Assembly (NCBI GenBank): GCA_963807385.1
Contig: CAWEBQ010000002.1
Span: forward strand, 496,001-560,000
Direction: 5' to 3'
Source: JBDTSW01 sp963807385
Lineage (GTDB): Bacteria > Actinomycetota > Thermoleophilia > Solirubrobacterales > 70-9
DNA length: 64,000 bases
Positions 1-9,705 of the stretch are shown one piece after another. A program made the position numbers and the translations under genes. Under the pieces are notes generated by a model that saw only the letters and a list, made by a program, of their open reading frames with translations, was not told where the DNA came from and did no database searches. The number at the start of each line of letters is the position of its first letter. Positions within the stretch are counted from its first letter, which is position 1.

Positions 1-392
1 CCCTCGAAGTGCGCGGGGTGGCCGTCGCGGCGGAAGCGCTCCCAGGCGAGGCCCTCCAGGACCGCCGACAGCTCGCTTGTGATCCGCGAGTTCTGCGAGA
101 GCGCCCGGAGGGTGAGCCCGAAGAGGATCAGGATCGCGAACACCACGACGCCCACGATCCGGGTGCCGTTCTCGCGCTCGAACGAGAACGCCGAGAGCAC
201 CGCGTCGAGCAGCTCGGTGCCGGAGACGATGGCAAGCGCGAACGCGATTCCCAGCAGGATGAGGACGTCGGCGTTCCGCAGCGAGCGCCGGCGCCCGATC
301 GCAAAGGCGCCGATGAGCACGGCCAGCACGAGCCCGGCCGCGCGAAGCGCGGTCGGGTCAGACGGGAACACGGCTGCGAGCGGGAGGCTCAT
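1..392 (-). CDS. DUF2304-family membrane protein, 3' part cut by window edge
   Basis: The reverse strand is open from an ATG at 392 to the window edge (about 130 codons visible). It encodes two or three hydrophobic helices (about residues 18-32, 42-58 and 84-97) separated by short basic or acidic loops, the pattern of DUF2304 proteins. The end visible in the window (LEGLAWERFRRDG) looks like a linker. In actinobacteria DUF2304 is often next to or fused with a family 2 glycosyltransferase, so the missing part may be a glycosyltransferase; that is inference. High GC3 supports coding. Confidence 0.6.
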   Translation of the reverse strand, partial: MSLPLAAVFPSDPTALRAAGLVLAVLIGAFAIGRRRSLRNADVLILLGIAFALAIVSGTELLDAVLSAFSFERENGTRIVGVVVFAILILFGLTLRALSQNSRITSELSAVLEGLAWERFRRDGHPAHFE

Positions 393-453
393 CGGGGGCA
401 GGGCAGGATACGCGCGAGCGCGAGCCGCGATTGCAGCCCCCCGCCCCGGGAAG

Positions 454-495
454 TGTCCTGCCCGTCCGGGACACCGTCCCGGCTATCCAGGACGC
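454..495. repeat. Palindromic dispersed repeat, copy 1
   Basis: This 42-nt imperfect palindrome has the blocks TGTCCTG, CCGGGACACC, TCCCGG and CAGGACGC, separated by 5, 1 and 5 variable bases. Outer arms GTCCTG/CAGGAC and inner arms CCGGGA/TCCCGG can form a two-step hairpin. The blocks match the copy at 1365-1406 exactly and in the same orientation. The TAG stop of the minus-strand gene 483-1388 lies inside this copy. Confidence 0.85.
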
Positions 496-1388
496 TCTCC
501 GCGAAAGTAGTCCGTGAGTTCGCGCATCATCAGGCGTGGGTGCACGAAGACGTCATCCCAGGTGTAGCGACGGAAGTCGTCCCCGCGTGCGTGTGCCTCG
601 CGTTCCCGATGGCGATCCATCTCCCACGACCGGCGTGAGTTGTGGTGACGGTAGGAATCGAGTTCGACCGTGAGCTCATGCTCAGGCCAGCGACAATCCA
701 CCCGATAGCTGCCCTTCGGCTTGTTGGTGACTGGGAGCGGCAACTGCGCGGCGCGGAGCCGCTTCAGGAACCTCCGCTCGAGCTTCGAGAGCGCCACCTT
801 GAACTCGCCTCCCATGATGCGCCGTAGCTCGCGGGCACCCTTGGAGGTAGGCCGGCGCTCGAGCACGGCCTTCACCTGCGCCGGCGTGGTCCGCCACTTG
901 ACACCCGCCTCGTGGCATGCCTCCGCGAGCTCGTTTGCGCTCAGCACTCCGGCGAGGTCCACAAGGGTCCGCGCCACCGTGGTGACCGGGATCCCCTCGC
1001 GCATGCCAACGTCGGCGCCGGGCTGGCGGCGTGCTCGGTGCGTGACGATTCCGGCGACCCGCCTCTCAGCGAGGGAGATGACCTCCGGCGAAGGGGGCGC
1101 ACCCCTGATCAGCTCCCAGAGCCATGCGGCCGCATGGCCGCTGAGAACGGCGCCGACGCCACACGCCTTCACCGCGGCCACGTAGGTCGCCTTCGCGCTG
1201 GGCGCCCGATGGCCGACGCGGTAGACCCCTGGGTATTCCTCGAGCAACCCACCGGTTGCGAGTCGCCACCTCACCTCGTCCTCGCTGACCCCGGCGACCA
1301 GCAGCTCGCGCAGGGTGACGACGCCGAAGGCCGACTCCGCCAGCGCGGCCATCACCCGCTCGACTGTCCTGTTCTGCCGGGACACCAT
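483..1388 (-). CDS. AbiEi-like antitoxin-domain / DUF559 nuclease-fold protein
   Basis: This 301-aa protein starts at the ATG at 1388 (alternative ATG 1352). The N-terminal 50 residues look like the winged-helix domain of type IV AbiEi-family antitoxins (VVTLRELLVAGVSEDEV... EEYPGVYRVG). The middle (SLAERRVAGIVTHRAR, GIPVTTVARTLVDLAG) matches the AbiEi C-terminal module. The last 90 residues resemble DUF559/Vsr-like nuclease folds, with acidic residues in VDCRWPEHELTVELDS followed by a conserved His/Trp/Arg stretch. No toxin partner (AbiEii) is adjacent. Both its start and stop codons sit inside copies of a palindromic repeat, so the gene together with its repeats may have spread as a unit. 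The function is unknown; 'AbiEi-like' describes the fold only. Confidence 0.75.
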   Translation of the reverse strand: MVSRQNRTVERVMAALAESAFGVVTLRELLVAGVSEDEVRWRLATGGLLEEYPGVYRVGHRAPSAKATYVAAVKACGVGAVLSGHAAAWLWELIRGAPPSPEVISLAERRVAGIVTHRARRQPGADVGMREGIPVTTVARTLVDLAGVLSANELAEACHEAGVKWRTTPAQVKAVLERRPTSKGARELRRIMGGEFKVALSKLERRFLKRLRAAQLPLPVTNKPKGSYRVDCRWPEHELTVELDSYRHHNSRRSWEMDRHREREAHARGDDFRRYTWDDVFVHPRLMMRELTDYFRGERPG

Positions 1389-1406
1389 CCCGGTTAGGCA
1401 GGACGC
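1365..1406. repeat. Palindromic dispersed repeat, copy 2
   Basis: This is a 42-nt copy with the same four conserved blocks as 454-495, in direct orientation, differing only at the spacer positions. The ATG (1386-1388, minus strand) of the AbiEi-like gene lies in the central part of the palindrome, and in copy 1 the equivalent codon is ACG. Confidence 0.85.
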
Positions 1407-1469
1407 TTCTTGGGTTCGCCCCCCCTGTTTGGGCGGGTTGGGCTTTTCGTCGGCCCCCGCGGCCTCCGC

Positions 1470-1475
1470 TACCCT
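1470..1475 (+). promoter_or_regulatory. Probable -10 element (TACCCT) of the sulfoquinovose synthase gene
   Basis: TACCCT lies 10 nt before the ATG at 1486, with no Shine-Dalgarno sequence between them. This fits the TANNNT elements found at other gene starts in this window and predicts a very short or absent leader. Confidence 0.45.
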
Positions 1476-1485
1476 CCCGCGACTC

Positions 1486-2673
1486 ATGAGGATCCTGATC
1501 CTGGGTGGCGACGGGTATCTGGGGTGGCCGACGGCGATGCGCTTCTCGGAGCGCGGGCACGACGTCTCGGTCGTCGACAACTTCTCCCGCCGCCGCTGGC
1601 ACAAAGACAACTCGACCGAGTCGCTCACTCCGATCCGCTCGCTGGACGAGCGGGTGGAGGCGTGGAGGGAGGTCTCCGGCAAGGAGATCCGCACCTTCGT
1701 AGGAGCGATGGAGGACGCCGAGTTCATCGACAGCGTGATCGACGACACCCTGCCGGACGCGATCGTCCACTACGCCGAGCAGCCGTCCGCGCCATATTCG
1801 ATGCGCTCGCGCGAGGCAGCGGTCGAGACCCAGTACACGAACGTCATCGGCACCCTGAACCTCCTGTTCGCGATGCGCGACCGCGTGCCCGACGCCCACC
1901 TGGTGAAGCTGGGGACGATGGGCGAGTACGGGACCCCGAACATCGACATCGAGGAGGGGTACATCGAGATCGAGCACAAGGGGCGCAAGGACACCCTCCC
2001 CTTCCCGAAGATGCCGGGCTCGCTCTACCACCTCTCGAAGGTCCACGACTCCCACAACATCCACTTCGCCTGCCGTATCTGGGGGCTGCGCGCGACCGAC
2101 CTGAACCAGGGCGTGGTGTACGGCGTCGAGACCGAGGAGTCGGCCCGCGACGATCGCCTGGTCACCCGCTTCGACTACGACGAGTACTTCGGCACGGTGC
2201 TCAACCGCTTCTGTGTCCAGGCCGTGATCGGCCACCCGCTCACGGTCTACGGGGAGGGCGGGCAGACCCGCGGTTTTCTCAACATCCGCGACACCCTCCA
2301 GTGCGTGGAGCTGGCCGTGGCCAACCCGGCCGACCTCGGCGAGTTTCGCGTGTTCAACCAGTTCACCGAGCAGTTCTCGGTGGCGGAGCTGGCCGAGCTC
2401 GTCCGTGAGAGCGCCGGCCACGTCGGCATCGACGTCGAGATCAAGAAGGTGCCGAACCCCCGCGTCGAGGCCGAGAGCCACTACTACAACGCAACCCACA
2501 CCAAACTGCTCGACCTGGGGCTCGACCCGAGCCACCTCGGCGAGGAGCTGGTCCAGTCGTTGCTCAACGTCATCGATCGGCACCGCGACTCGGTGATCGA
2601 CCGCGCGATCCTTCCGCACACCACATGGAAGTCCGGCGAGCTGGAGGGCGAGGAGCTGACGCCGCAAGGCTGA
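1486..2673 (+). CDS. sqdB: UDP-sulfoquinovose synthase-like SDR (SQD1 family)
   Basis: This 395-aa extended short-chain dehydrogenase resembles SQD1/SqdB, which makes UDP-sulfoquinovose from UDP-glucose and sulfite for sulfolipid head groups. Supporting motifs are the N-terminal NAD site GGDGYLG (residues 7-13), the SQD1 signatures MGEYGTPNIDIEEGYI and ATDLNQGVVYG, the catalytic YHLSK (YxxxK) and the C-terminal PHTTW. The long open frame extends upstream, but ATG 1486 puts the Rossmann beta-strand directly at the N-terminus. The partner sulfolipid glycosyltransferase is not in the window, although a DUF2304/glycosyltransferase-type locus begins at the left edge. A sulfolipid in this organism, or a related sulfonated glycan, is an inference. 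Confidence 0.8.
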   Translation: MRILILGGDGYLGWPTAMRFSERGHDVSVVDNFSRRRWHKDNSTESLTPIRSLDERVEAWREVSGKEIRTFVGAMEDAEFIDSVIDDTLPDAIVHYAEQPSAPYSMRSREAAVETQYTNVIGTLNLLFAMRDRVPDAHLVKLGTMGEYGTPNIDIEEGYIEIEHKGRKDTLPFPKMPGSLYHLSKVHDSHNIHFACRIWGLRATDLNQGVVYGVETEESARDDRLVTRFDYDEYFGTVLNRFCVQAVIGHPLTVYGEGGQTRGFLNIRDTLQCVELAVANPADLGEFRVFNQFTEQFSVAELAELVRESAGHVGIDVEIKKVPNPRVEAESHYYNATHTKLLDLGLDPSHLGEELVQSLLNVIDRHRDSVIDRAILPHTTWKSGELEGEELTPQG

Positions 2674-2698
2674 GCCCGAACCGGGGGCACCTCGGCCG

Positions 2699-2704
2699 TA
2701 CAAT
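2699..2704 (+). promoter_or_regulatory. -10 element (TACAAT) of ilvB, leaderless type
   Basis: TACAAT ends 7 nt before the ilvB ATG at 2712, and no ribosome-binding site fits in between. Transcription would start at or next to the A of the ATG, giving a leaderless ilvBN mRNA without an attenuator. Confidence 0.6.
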
Positions 2705-2711
2705 CCAGCCA

Positions 2712-4391
<1,680 letters not shown>

Positions 4392-4943
4392 ATGGAGGCC
4401 GGCACCCCAGACCTGATCAAGCTCGAGGATCTCGAGGCCTCCCGGTCGCTGACCGGCCGCAAGCACATCCTCTCGCTTACCGTGGAGAACCGCCCGGGAG
4501 TGCTGGCACGGATCGCGGGCCTGTTCAGCCGGCGCGGCTTCAACATCGACACGCTCGCGGTCGGCCCCACCGAGGACCCCGACATCTCGCGCGTGACGCT
4601 CACGCTGGACGGCGCCGTCCACCCGATCGACCAGGTCACCAAGCAGCTTCACAAGCTCGTCAACGTGATCAAGATCCGCGACATGGAGCCCGACGGCACG
4701 ATCGCCCGGGAGATGGCGCTCTTCCGGGTCTCCGCCGCGGTCGAGAACCGCGCGGAGATCATGCAGTTTGCCGAGATCTTCGGCGCCACGATCGTCGATG
4801 TCTCGCGCCGGACACTCACCGTCGAGGTGACCGGTTCACAGGAGAAGGTCGACAGCTTCGAGCGCATGGTCCGGCCCCATGGGCTGATCGAGATGGCGCG
4901 CACCGGCGAGGTAGCCATCACCAAGGCCAAGCCGGACCAGTAG
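4392..4943 (+). CDS. ilvN: Acetolactate synthase, small regulatory subunit
   Basis: This 183-aa subunit activates IlvB and confers valine feedback inhibition. The N-terminal ACT domain (about residues 24-95) contains LSLTVENRPGVLARIAGLFSRRGFNIDTL, and the C-terminal ALS_ss_C domain (about 105-178) follows, ending near EMARTGEVAI. The ATG begins one base after the ilvB stop, so the two are surely co-translated. Confidence 0.96.
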   Translation: MEAGTPDLIKLEDLEASRSLTGRKHILSLTVENRPGVLARIAGLFSRRGFNIDTLAVGPTEDPDISRVTLTLDGAVHPIDQVTKQLHKLVNVIKIRDMEPDGTIAREMALFRVSAAVENRAEIMQFAEIFGATIVDVSRRTLTVEVTGSQEKVDSFERMVRPHGLIEMARTGEVAITKAKPDQ

Positions 4944-4950
4944 GCCGGCC

Positions 4951-6333
4951 GTGATCCGGGGCGCCGCAACCGCGCTGGACTCCCTGGCGACGCTCCTCGA
5001 CGGCGCCGGCGCCCGGCGCGTGGTGAGCGTCACCAGGCCCGTCGAGATCGCGGATCCGGTCGCGGCCGTCTTCCGCTCGAGGATGGCGGCCGACCGGTGG
5101 TTCTGCTGGGAGGAGCCCGAGAGAGGGTTTGCGCTGGCAGCGCTGGGAAGCGCCCATTCAGTCACCTCCCGCGGGGAGGACCGGTTCGGAGACGTGGCGG
5201 GCGAGTGCGCGATGCTCCTTCGCGACCGCTCGGGCGACGAGCCCGCCGACCTGCCCGCCGGCGCCGGGCCGATATGGGCGGGCGGGTTCTCGTTCGACGC
5301 AAACGGCGGTACCTCGCCCCACTGGTCCACGTTTCCGCCCGCGCTGATGGTGCTGCCGGAGCTCTCGATGGTTCGACAGGGCGGGACGACGCTGCTCACG
5401 CTGAGCGTCGTCTCCGGGCCCGGGGCGGATGAGTCCCTCGGCCACCTGCGGGGCCGGCTTGCGGCGATCGCCGATCGGGCGCTTCCGATGCTCGACCCGC
5501 ATCCGAGCCGCTCGAGCGAGATCTCCAGCCCGGCCCCGCCGGCCGCCTTCGAGGCCGCAGTCGCCGCGGCGGTCGGCGAGATCAGAGGCGGCCGGCGAGA
5601 GAAGCTGGTGCTCGCCAGGGAGGTCAGGGTGCAGGCGCCGACCGCGCATGATCCCGCTGCCATCTTCGGTGCCCTGCGCTCGTCGTTCCCGTCCTGCTTC
5701 TGCTTCTGCGCGGGGTCTCCCGAGGGGGCGTTCCTCGGCGCCAGCCCGGAACTGCTCGTCCGCCGCAGCGGGGCGACCGCGGCCACCGTGGCGCTCGCCG
5801 GATCGACCCGCCGCAGCGCCGATCCCGCCGTCGACGACCATCTCGGTGAGGCCCTGCGCCACTCGGCCAAGGACCGCGCCGAGCACGATTTCGTGGTGCG
5901 CCGAATCGCTCGCACGCTCCGCCCGCTCGCCGTGTGGGTCGAGGCGGAGAAGGAGCCGGGGTTGGTGAAGGTCGCGAACATCCAGCACCTCGCCTCGCCG
6001 GTCTGGGCCCAACTGGCCGAACCCCGCTCGGCCATTGAGCTTGCCGGCAAGCTGCATCCGACCCCCGCGGTGGGGGGCGAGCCTCGCGCCGGTGCCCCCG
6101 CGGACATCTCCCGCCTCGAGCGCTTGGACCGCGGCTGGTACGCCGGGCCGGTCGGGTGGATGGACGCGACCGAGGACGGCGAGTTCTGCGTCGCGTTGCG
6201 CTCCGCCCTGCTGCGCGATCGAACCGCGCACCTCTTCGCCGGAGCCGGCATCGTCGCCGGCTCCGACCCGGCCGCGGAACTGGCCGAGACCGAGCTGAAG
6301 CTGGGGGCCATGCTGCCGCTGGTCACGGCCTGA
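4951..6333 (+). CDS. menF: Isochorismate synthase (MenF/EntC type)
   Basis: This 460-aa chorismate-utilising enzyme converts chorismate to isochorismate, the first step of classical menaquinone synthesis. The GTG start lies 7 nt after the ilvN stop. The C-terminal chorismate-binding domain (about residues 190-455) has REKLVLAREV, LGASPELLVRR, ALAGSTRR, KDRAEHDFVV, HLASPV, LHPTPAVGGEPR, GWYAGPVGW and GAGIVAGSDPAAELAETELK. The HPTPAVGG and final AGSDP..E..E.. motifs are those of isochorismate synthases rather than TrpE. The men genes 0.5 kb downstream support MenF over a siderophore role. Confidence 0.9.
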   Translation: MIRGAATALDSLATLLDGAGARRVVSVTRPVEIADPVAAVFRSRMAADRWFCWEEPERGFALAALGSAHSVTSRGEDRFGDVAGECAMLLRDRSGDEPADLPAGAGPIWAGGFSFDANGGTSPHWSTFPPALMVLPELSMVRQGGTTLLTLSVVSGPGADESLGHLRGRLAAIADRALPMLDPHPSRSSEISSPAPPAAFEAAVAAAVGEIRGGRREKLVLAREVRVQAPTAHDPAAIFGALRSSFPSCFCFCAGSPEGAFLGASPELLVRRSGATAATVALAGSTRRSADPAVDDHLGEALRHSAKDRAEHDFVVRRIARTLRPLAVWVEAEKEPGLVKVANIQHLASPVWAQLAEPRSAIELAGKLHPTPAVGGEPRAGAPADISRLERLDRGWYAGPVGWMDATEDGEFCVALRSALLRDRTAHLFAGAGIVAGSDPAAELAETELKLGAMLPLVTA

Positions 6334-6390
6334 TCGTCCCGCAGAGCGACTAGGGTTGCCGGGCACTCAAAGCGACCTGGAGGCCCACCC

Positions 6391-6813
6391 ATGAGACTTG
6401 CCCTGATTGGATCAATCGCCCTCAGCGGGGCGTTCGCCCTCAGCGGGTGCGGCGGCGATGACGGCGACATACGGGCCTTCTGCGACAAGGTCGACGAGGT
6501 CCAGTCCGCGGACGACCCCTTCGCAGGGGCTACGGGCGACGACATCGCCAGTACGACGGCGGCCCTCGAGAAGGCCCAGGGCCTCTTCGCCGAGGTCGCC
6601 GAGGTGGCGCCGGAGGAGATCCAGGGTGATGTCGAGGAGGCGCAGGCGTTCTTCGACGACTTCGTGGCCGCAGCACAGGACGCCAAGAGCCCGGAGGACT
6701 TTCTCGCGATCGCGACTGACTTCCAGGAGGAGGCGGCCGCCTTCGAGGAGACGAGCACACGCCTCGAGGAGTACACGACGGAGAACTGCGGCGACGGCTC
6801 CGAGGGGAGCTGA
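6391..6813 (+). CDS. Small secreted lipoprotein, unknown function
   Basis: This 140-aa protein has a short signal peptide and a lipobox LSGC (Cys about residue 20), so it is probably a lipid-anchored extracytoplasmic protein. The mature part is acidic and Ala/Glu-rich, predicted helical, with a single C-terminal Cys (ENCGDGS). A GGAGG ribosome-binding site lies 8 nt before the ATG and a TAGGGT -10 candidate about 35 nt upstream. It sits between menF and the converging menD stop. I do not recognise the family. Confidence 0.75.
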   Translation: MRLALIGSIALSGAFALSGCGGDDGDIRAFCDKVDEVQSADDPFAGATGDDIASTTAALEKAQGLFAEVAEVAPEEIQGDVEEAQAFFDDFVAAAQDAKSPEDFLAIATDFQEEAAAFEETSTRLEEYTTENCGDGSEGS

Positions 6814-6827
6814 GCCTGGGCGCGCCT

Positions 6828-8585
6828 TCAGCTGCGCGCGGAGGAGATGGATCGCGCGGCGGCCTCGGCCGCCGCGCGCATGAGGTCTCGGCGCAACTCG
6901 ACGCCGCGTTTGCGATCGGTCGGCACCTCGACGATCTCCGTCCGCTCAAGGGGGGTCGCGAGCTCCCCGGGGTCGGATATCCGCCGGAAGGGAATGCCCC
7001 ACAGCGCCGCGGCACGCTCCGGAACAAGGCCGGTCGGCGTACCGAACAGCGCCTCGAACTCCTCGCCCGTCACCTGCTCGGCCTGCGGGAGGAACTCAAA
7101 GATCCCCCCGCCCTCGTTGTTGAACACCACGAGGCGGATCGGGCCCCTCGCTCCCCGCAGGACAGAAAGGGAGTTGAGGTCGTGGTGGAGCCCGACGTCG
7201 CCGGTGAGGATCCAGGTCCGCGTGCCCGTTGCGATGGCGGCGCCCACACCCGAGGACACGAGCCCATCGATCCCGTTCGCGCCCCGATTGCACAGAAACC
7301 GCGCCTCGGCCACGGTGCCTGCGGCGTGGGCCTCCTGGTCGCGGATCGGCATCGAGGAGGCCGTGTAGACAAGGTCGCCGTCGGCGTAGGCCGAGGCCAG
7401 CGCCCGGTGCGCGGCGGGCTCCGATAGCTCGGCCTGGCCCAGCCCCGATACGAGCGAGTCCTCGGCGGCGGCGGCGGCGGCGATCCAGGCCTCGGCCCAG
7501 TCCCCCCGACCGCGGTCGAGCAGCGCCGCGAGCCCGTTCGCGGTTGCCGCTGAGTCGGCGCGGACGATCGTCTCGGCCGTGCGCGTCGGCTCGTTCCAGC
7601 CAAAGGAGGGATCCACCGCGACCGTGCGCGCCGCGTGCGCATCCGCCAGCCACCCCCGGAGAGCCTTGCAGGTGGGCATCTCCCCGAAGCGGATGACGAG
7701 CTGCGGCTCGAGCTCCGTTGGCCGCGCGTGCGCGATCGCCTCGTAGGCGCCGATCACGAGTTGGCGCGGATGGCGGCCGAAGCGCAGCTGCGAGGTCGGC
7801 TCGGCGAGCACCGGGTAGCCGGAGGCCGCCGCCAGCGAGGCGACGGCCGCCGCCAGCGAGGGATCGAGCTGACGGCCAGCGACGATCAGCCCCCGCGGCG
7901 TGCTCGCCACCCGCTCGGCGATCTCGCCCAGAAGCTCCGGGTCGGCCGGCTGTGGAGCGCGCGTCACCGAGGTGAGCGGGCGCTCCCCGCGCCCGCCCAG
8001 AGCGAGATCCGCGGTCGCGGTGACATCGCCTTCGATCGGCTCGTCCCCAAGCGGGTCGCTCCAGGCGAGGTTCAGGTGGACGGGCCCCGGGCGCGGCTCG
8101 CCGCGGGCGGAGGCGTAGGCGCGGCAGGCGACGGAGCGGAAGTGGAGCAGTCCCGCGTCATCCGCTTCGTGGATCCCCACCTCGCAGAACCAGCGCGCTG
8201 ATGAGCCGAACAGGTTGATCTGATCGATGGTCTGGCCGGCTCCGATCCCGCGCAGCTCGGGGGGTCGGTCCGCCGTCAGCACCACCAGTGGAACGGCCGA
8301 CTCGTGTGCCTCGCTGACCGCGGGGTGGAGGTTGGCCGCGGCGGTACCCGAGGTGCACAGGACCGCCACTGGCGTGCGCGTCGCCTGGGCGGCGCCGAGC
8401 GCTAGGAACCCGGCGCTGCGCTCGTCGACAACCACCGATACCTCGATCGCCGGGGCGCGCCAGAGCGCCAGCGCGAGCGGCGTCGAACGCGAGCCGGGGG
8501 AGAGGACCGCGTGGCGGACACCGCAGCGCGCGAGCTCCTCGACCAGAGCCGACGCGAGCGCGGTATTGCGATTGGCGGGATCCAC
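6828..8585 (-). CDS. menD: SEPHCHC synthase (menaquinone biosynthesis)
   Basis: This 585-aa ThDP enzyme adds the succinyl-semialdehyde group from 2-oxoglutarate to isochorismate. The N-terminal motif LSPGSRSTPLALALWRAP and VVDERSAGFLALGAAQAT (catalytic Glu in DER) are MenD hallmarks, as are CTSGTAAANLHPAV and the C-terminal ThDP motif GDVGLHHDLNSL followed by NNEGGGIFEFLPQ. The GTG at 8585 is chosen because the upstream frame lies inside menC. Ten bases separate it from the menC stop. That stop doubles as the start of a TAGCGT -10 box, so menD may have its own leaderless promoter besides readthrough from menB-A-C. Confidence 0.95.
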   Translation of the reverse strand: MDPANRNTALASALVEELARCGVRHAVLSPGSRSTPLALALWRAPAIEVSVVVDERSAGFLALGAAQATRTPVAVLCTSGTAAANLHPAVSEAHESAVPLVVLTADRPPELRGIGAGQTIDQINLFGSSARWFCEVGIHEADDAGLLHFRSVACRAYASARGEPRPGPVHLNLAWSDPLGDEPIEGDVTATADLALGGRGERPLTSVTRAPQPADPELLGEIAERVASTPRGLIVAGRQLDPSLAAAVASLAAASGYPVLAEPTSQLRFGRHPRQLVIGAYEAIAHARPTELEPQLVIRFGEMPTCKALRGWLADAHAARTVAVDPSFGWNEPTRTAETIVRADSAATANGLAALLDRGRGDWAEAWIAAAAAAEDSLVSGLGQAELSEPAAHRALASAYADGDLVYTASSMPIRDQEAHAAGTVAEARFLCNRGANGIDGLVSSGVGAAIATGTRTWILTGDVGLHHDLNSLSVLRGARGPIRLVVFNNEGGGIFEFLPQAEQVTGEEFEALFGTPTGLVPERAAALWGIPFRRISDPGELATPLERTEIVEVPTDRKRGVELRRDLMRAAAEAAARSISSARS

Positions 8586-8592
8586 GGAAGGA

Positions 8593-8598
8593 ACGCTA
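8593..8598 (-). promoter_or_regulatory. -10 element (TAGCGT) for menD overlapping the menC stop codon
   Basis: On the minus strand the menC TAG stop plus the next three bases read TAGCGT, followed by exactly 7 nt and the menD GTG. This is the same geometry as at 19985 and 21024. Confidence 0.5.
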
Positions 8599-9705
8599 GA
8601 CGAGCGAGTGATGTTCGACGGCGCTTTCGTCGAGCTCGACCCCCAGCCCGGGGCCCTCGGGGAGGTGGAGCAGGCCCTCGCGCACGGAGCACTCCCGGGA
8701 GGCGATCGTCGAGGCGAACAGCTCCTGCGTCGCGAGGCCGTGGGCGAGGCCGGGGTCCTCGGCCGTGCGGTAGATCGCCTGGGCTGCGTGTGCCGCCGCC
8801 GCGATCCCGACCGGGCCGTCGAGCGCGCTCGAAAGGTAGGTCGGAAGACGGGCGGCGATCGCGCCGGCCGCCCCGATCCCACCCACCTTCGAGAGCTTGG
8901 CCGTGGCGTAGGTGCAGGCGTCGCTCTCGCGCGCCCTGTCGGCGTCCTTGGCGCTGGCGATGCTCTCGTCGGCCGCTACCGGCACCGGACTCTCGGCCGA
9001 GACGGCGGCGAGGTCCCGCAGCGAGGGCGAGGGCTGCTCGGCGAGCTCGATGCCGAGCGGCTCCAGCTCCCGAAGCAGCGCCACCGCCTCCTGCGGGGTG
9101 AAGGCACCGTTGGCGTCAACGCGGATCCGGGCCTGCGGGCCCACGCTCTCGCGCACCGCTCGGACCTGCTCGGCGTCCTGCCCCGAGCCGAGCTTTAACT
9201 TGAAGGTCGTGAAGCCGTTGTCCGCCCATCTGCGCGCGGCGTCCGCGACCCTCGCAGGCTCGCCCGCCGCAAGCGTGGCGTTACACCGCACGGGCTTTGA
9301 GCTCTCACCCCGCAACAGCTTCCACACGGGCTGCCCGGAGAGCCTGCCGGCGAGGTCGAAGATCGCCATCTCCAGCGCCGCAGCAGCAGGGCCGGCGAGC
9401 CGGCGACCGGCGGCGACGTGGATGAACGCATCGATCGCGGCCTCGAGCGGATCGTCGCCCGCCAGGCGCGCCGGGTCGACCCGACGGATCCGGCGCGTCG
9501 ATCGCCGCAGCGAGCGCTCGACCCGCTCCAGCGAATCCCCGCCGCGCAGCGTCATCGGGACGGCCTCGCCCAGGCCCTCGATGCCGTCGTCCGTGCGCAG
9601 CCTCAACAGGACGATCTCCCTCTCGGCGAGCGCCCCCCTCGCGGTCACGTAATCCTCCCGGAACGGGAGCGAGAAGGGGACGGTCTCGACCTCTGTGATC
9701 TTCAT
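8596..9705 (-). CDS. menC: o-succinylbenzoate synthase (enolase superfamily)
   Basis: This 369-aa protein has muconate-lactonising-enzyme fold motifs: the KLKLG catalytic Lys pair, metal ligands in RVDANGAF, ELAEQP and ADES, and a second Lys in KLSKVGG. It dehydrates SHCHC to o-succinylbenzoate. Some family members are dipeptide epimerases, but the position between menA and menD settles the assignment. The start ATG overlaps the menA stop (ATGA), indicating translational coupling. The C-terminus ends in the menD promoter. Confidence 0.92.
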   Translation of the reverse strand: MKITEVETVPFSLPFREDYVTARGALAEREIVLLRLRTDDGIEGLGEAVPMTLRGGDSLERVERSLRRSTRRIRRVDPARLAGDDPLEAAIDAFIHVAAGRRLAGPAAAALEMAIFDLAGRLSGQPVWKLLRGESSKPVRCNATLAAGEPARVADAARRWADNGFTTFKLKLGSGQDAEQVRAVRESVGPQARIRVDANGAFTPQEAVALLRELEPLGIELAEQPSPSLRDLAAVSAESPVPVAADESIASAKDADRARESDACTYATAKLSKVGGIGAAGAIAARLPTYLSSALDGPVGIAAAAHAAQAIYRTAEDPGLAHGLATQELFASTIASRECSVREGLLHLPEGPGLGVELDESAVEHHSLV

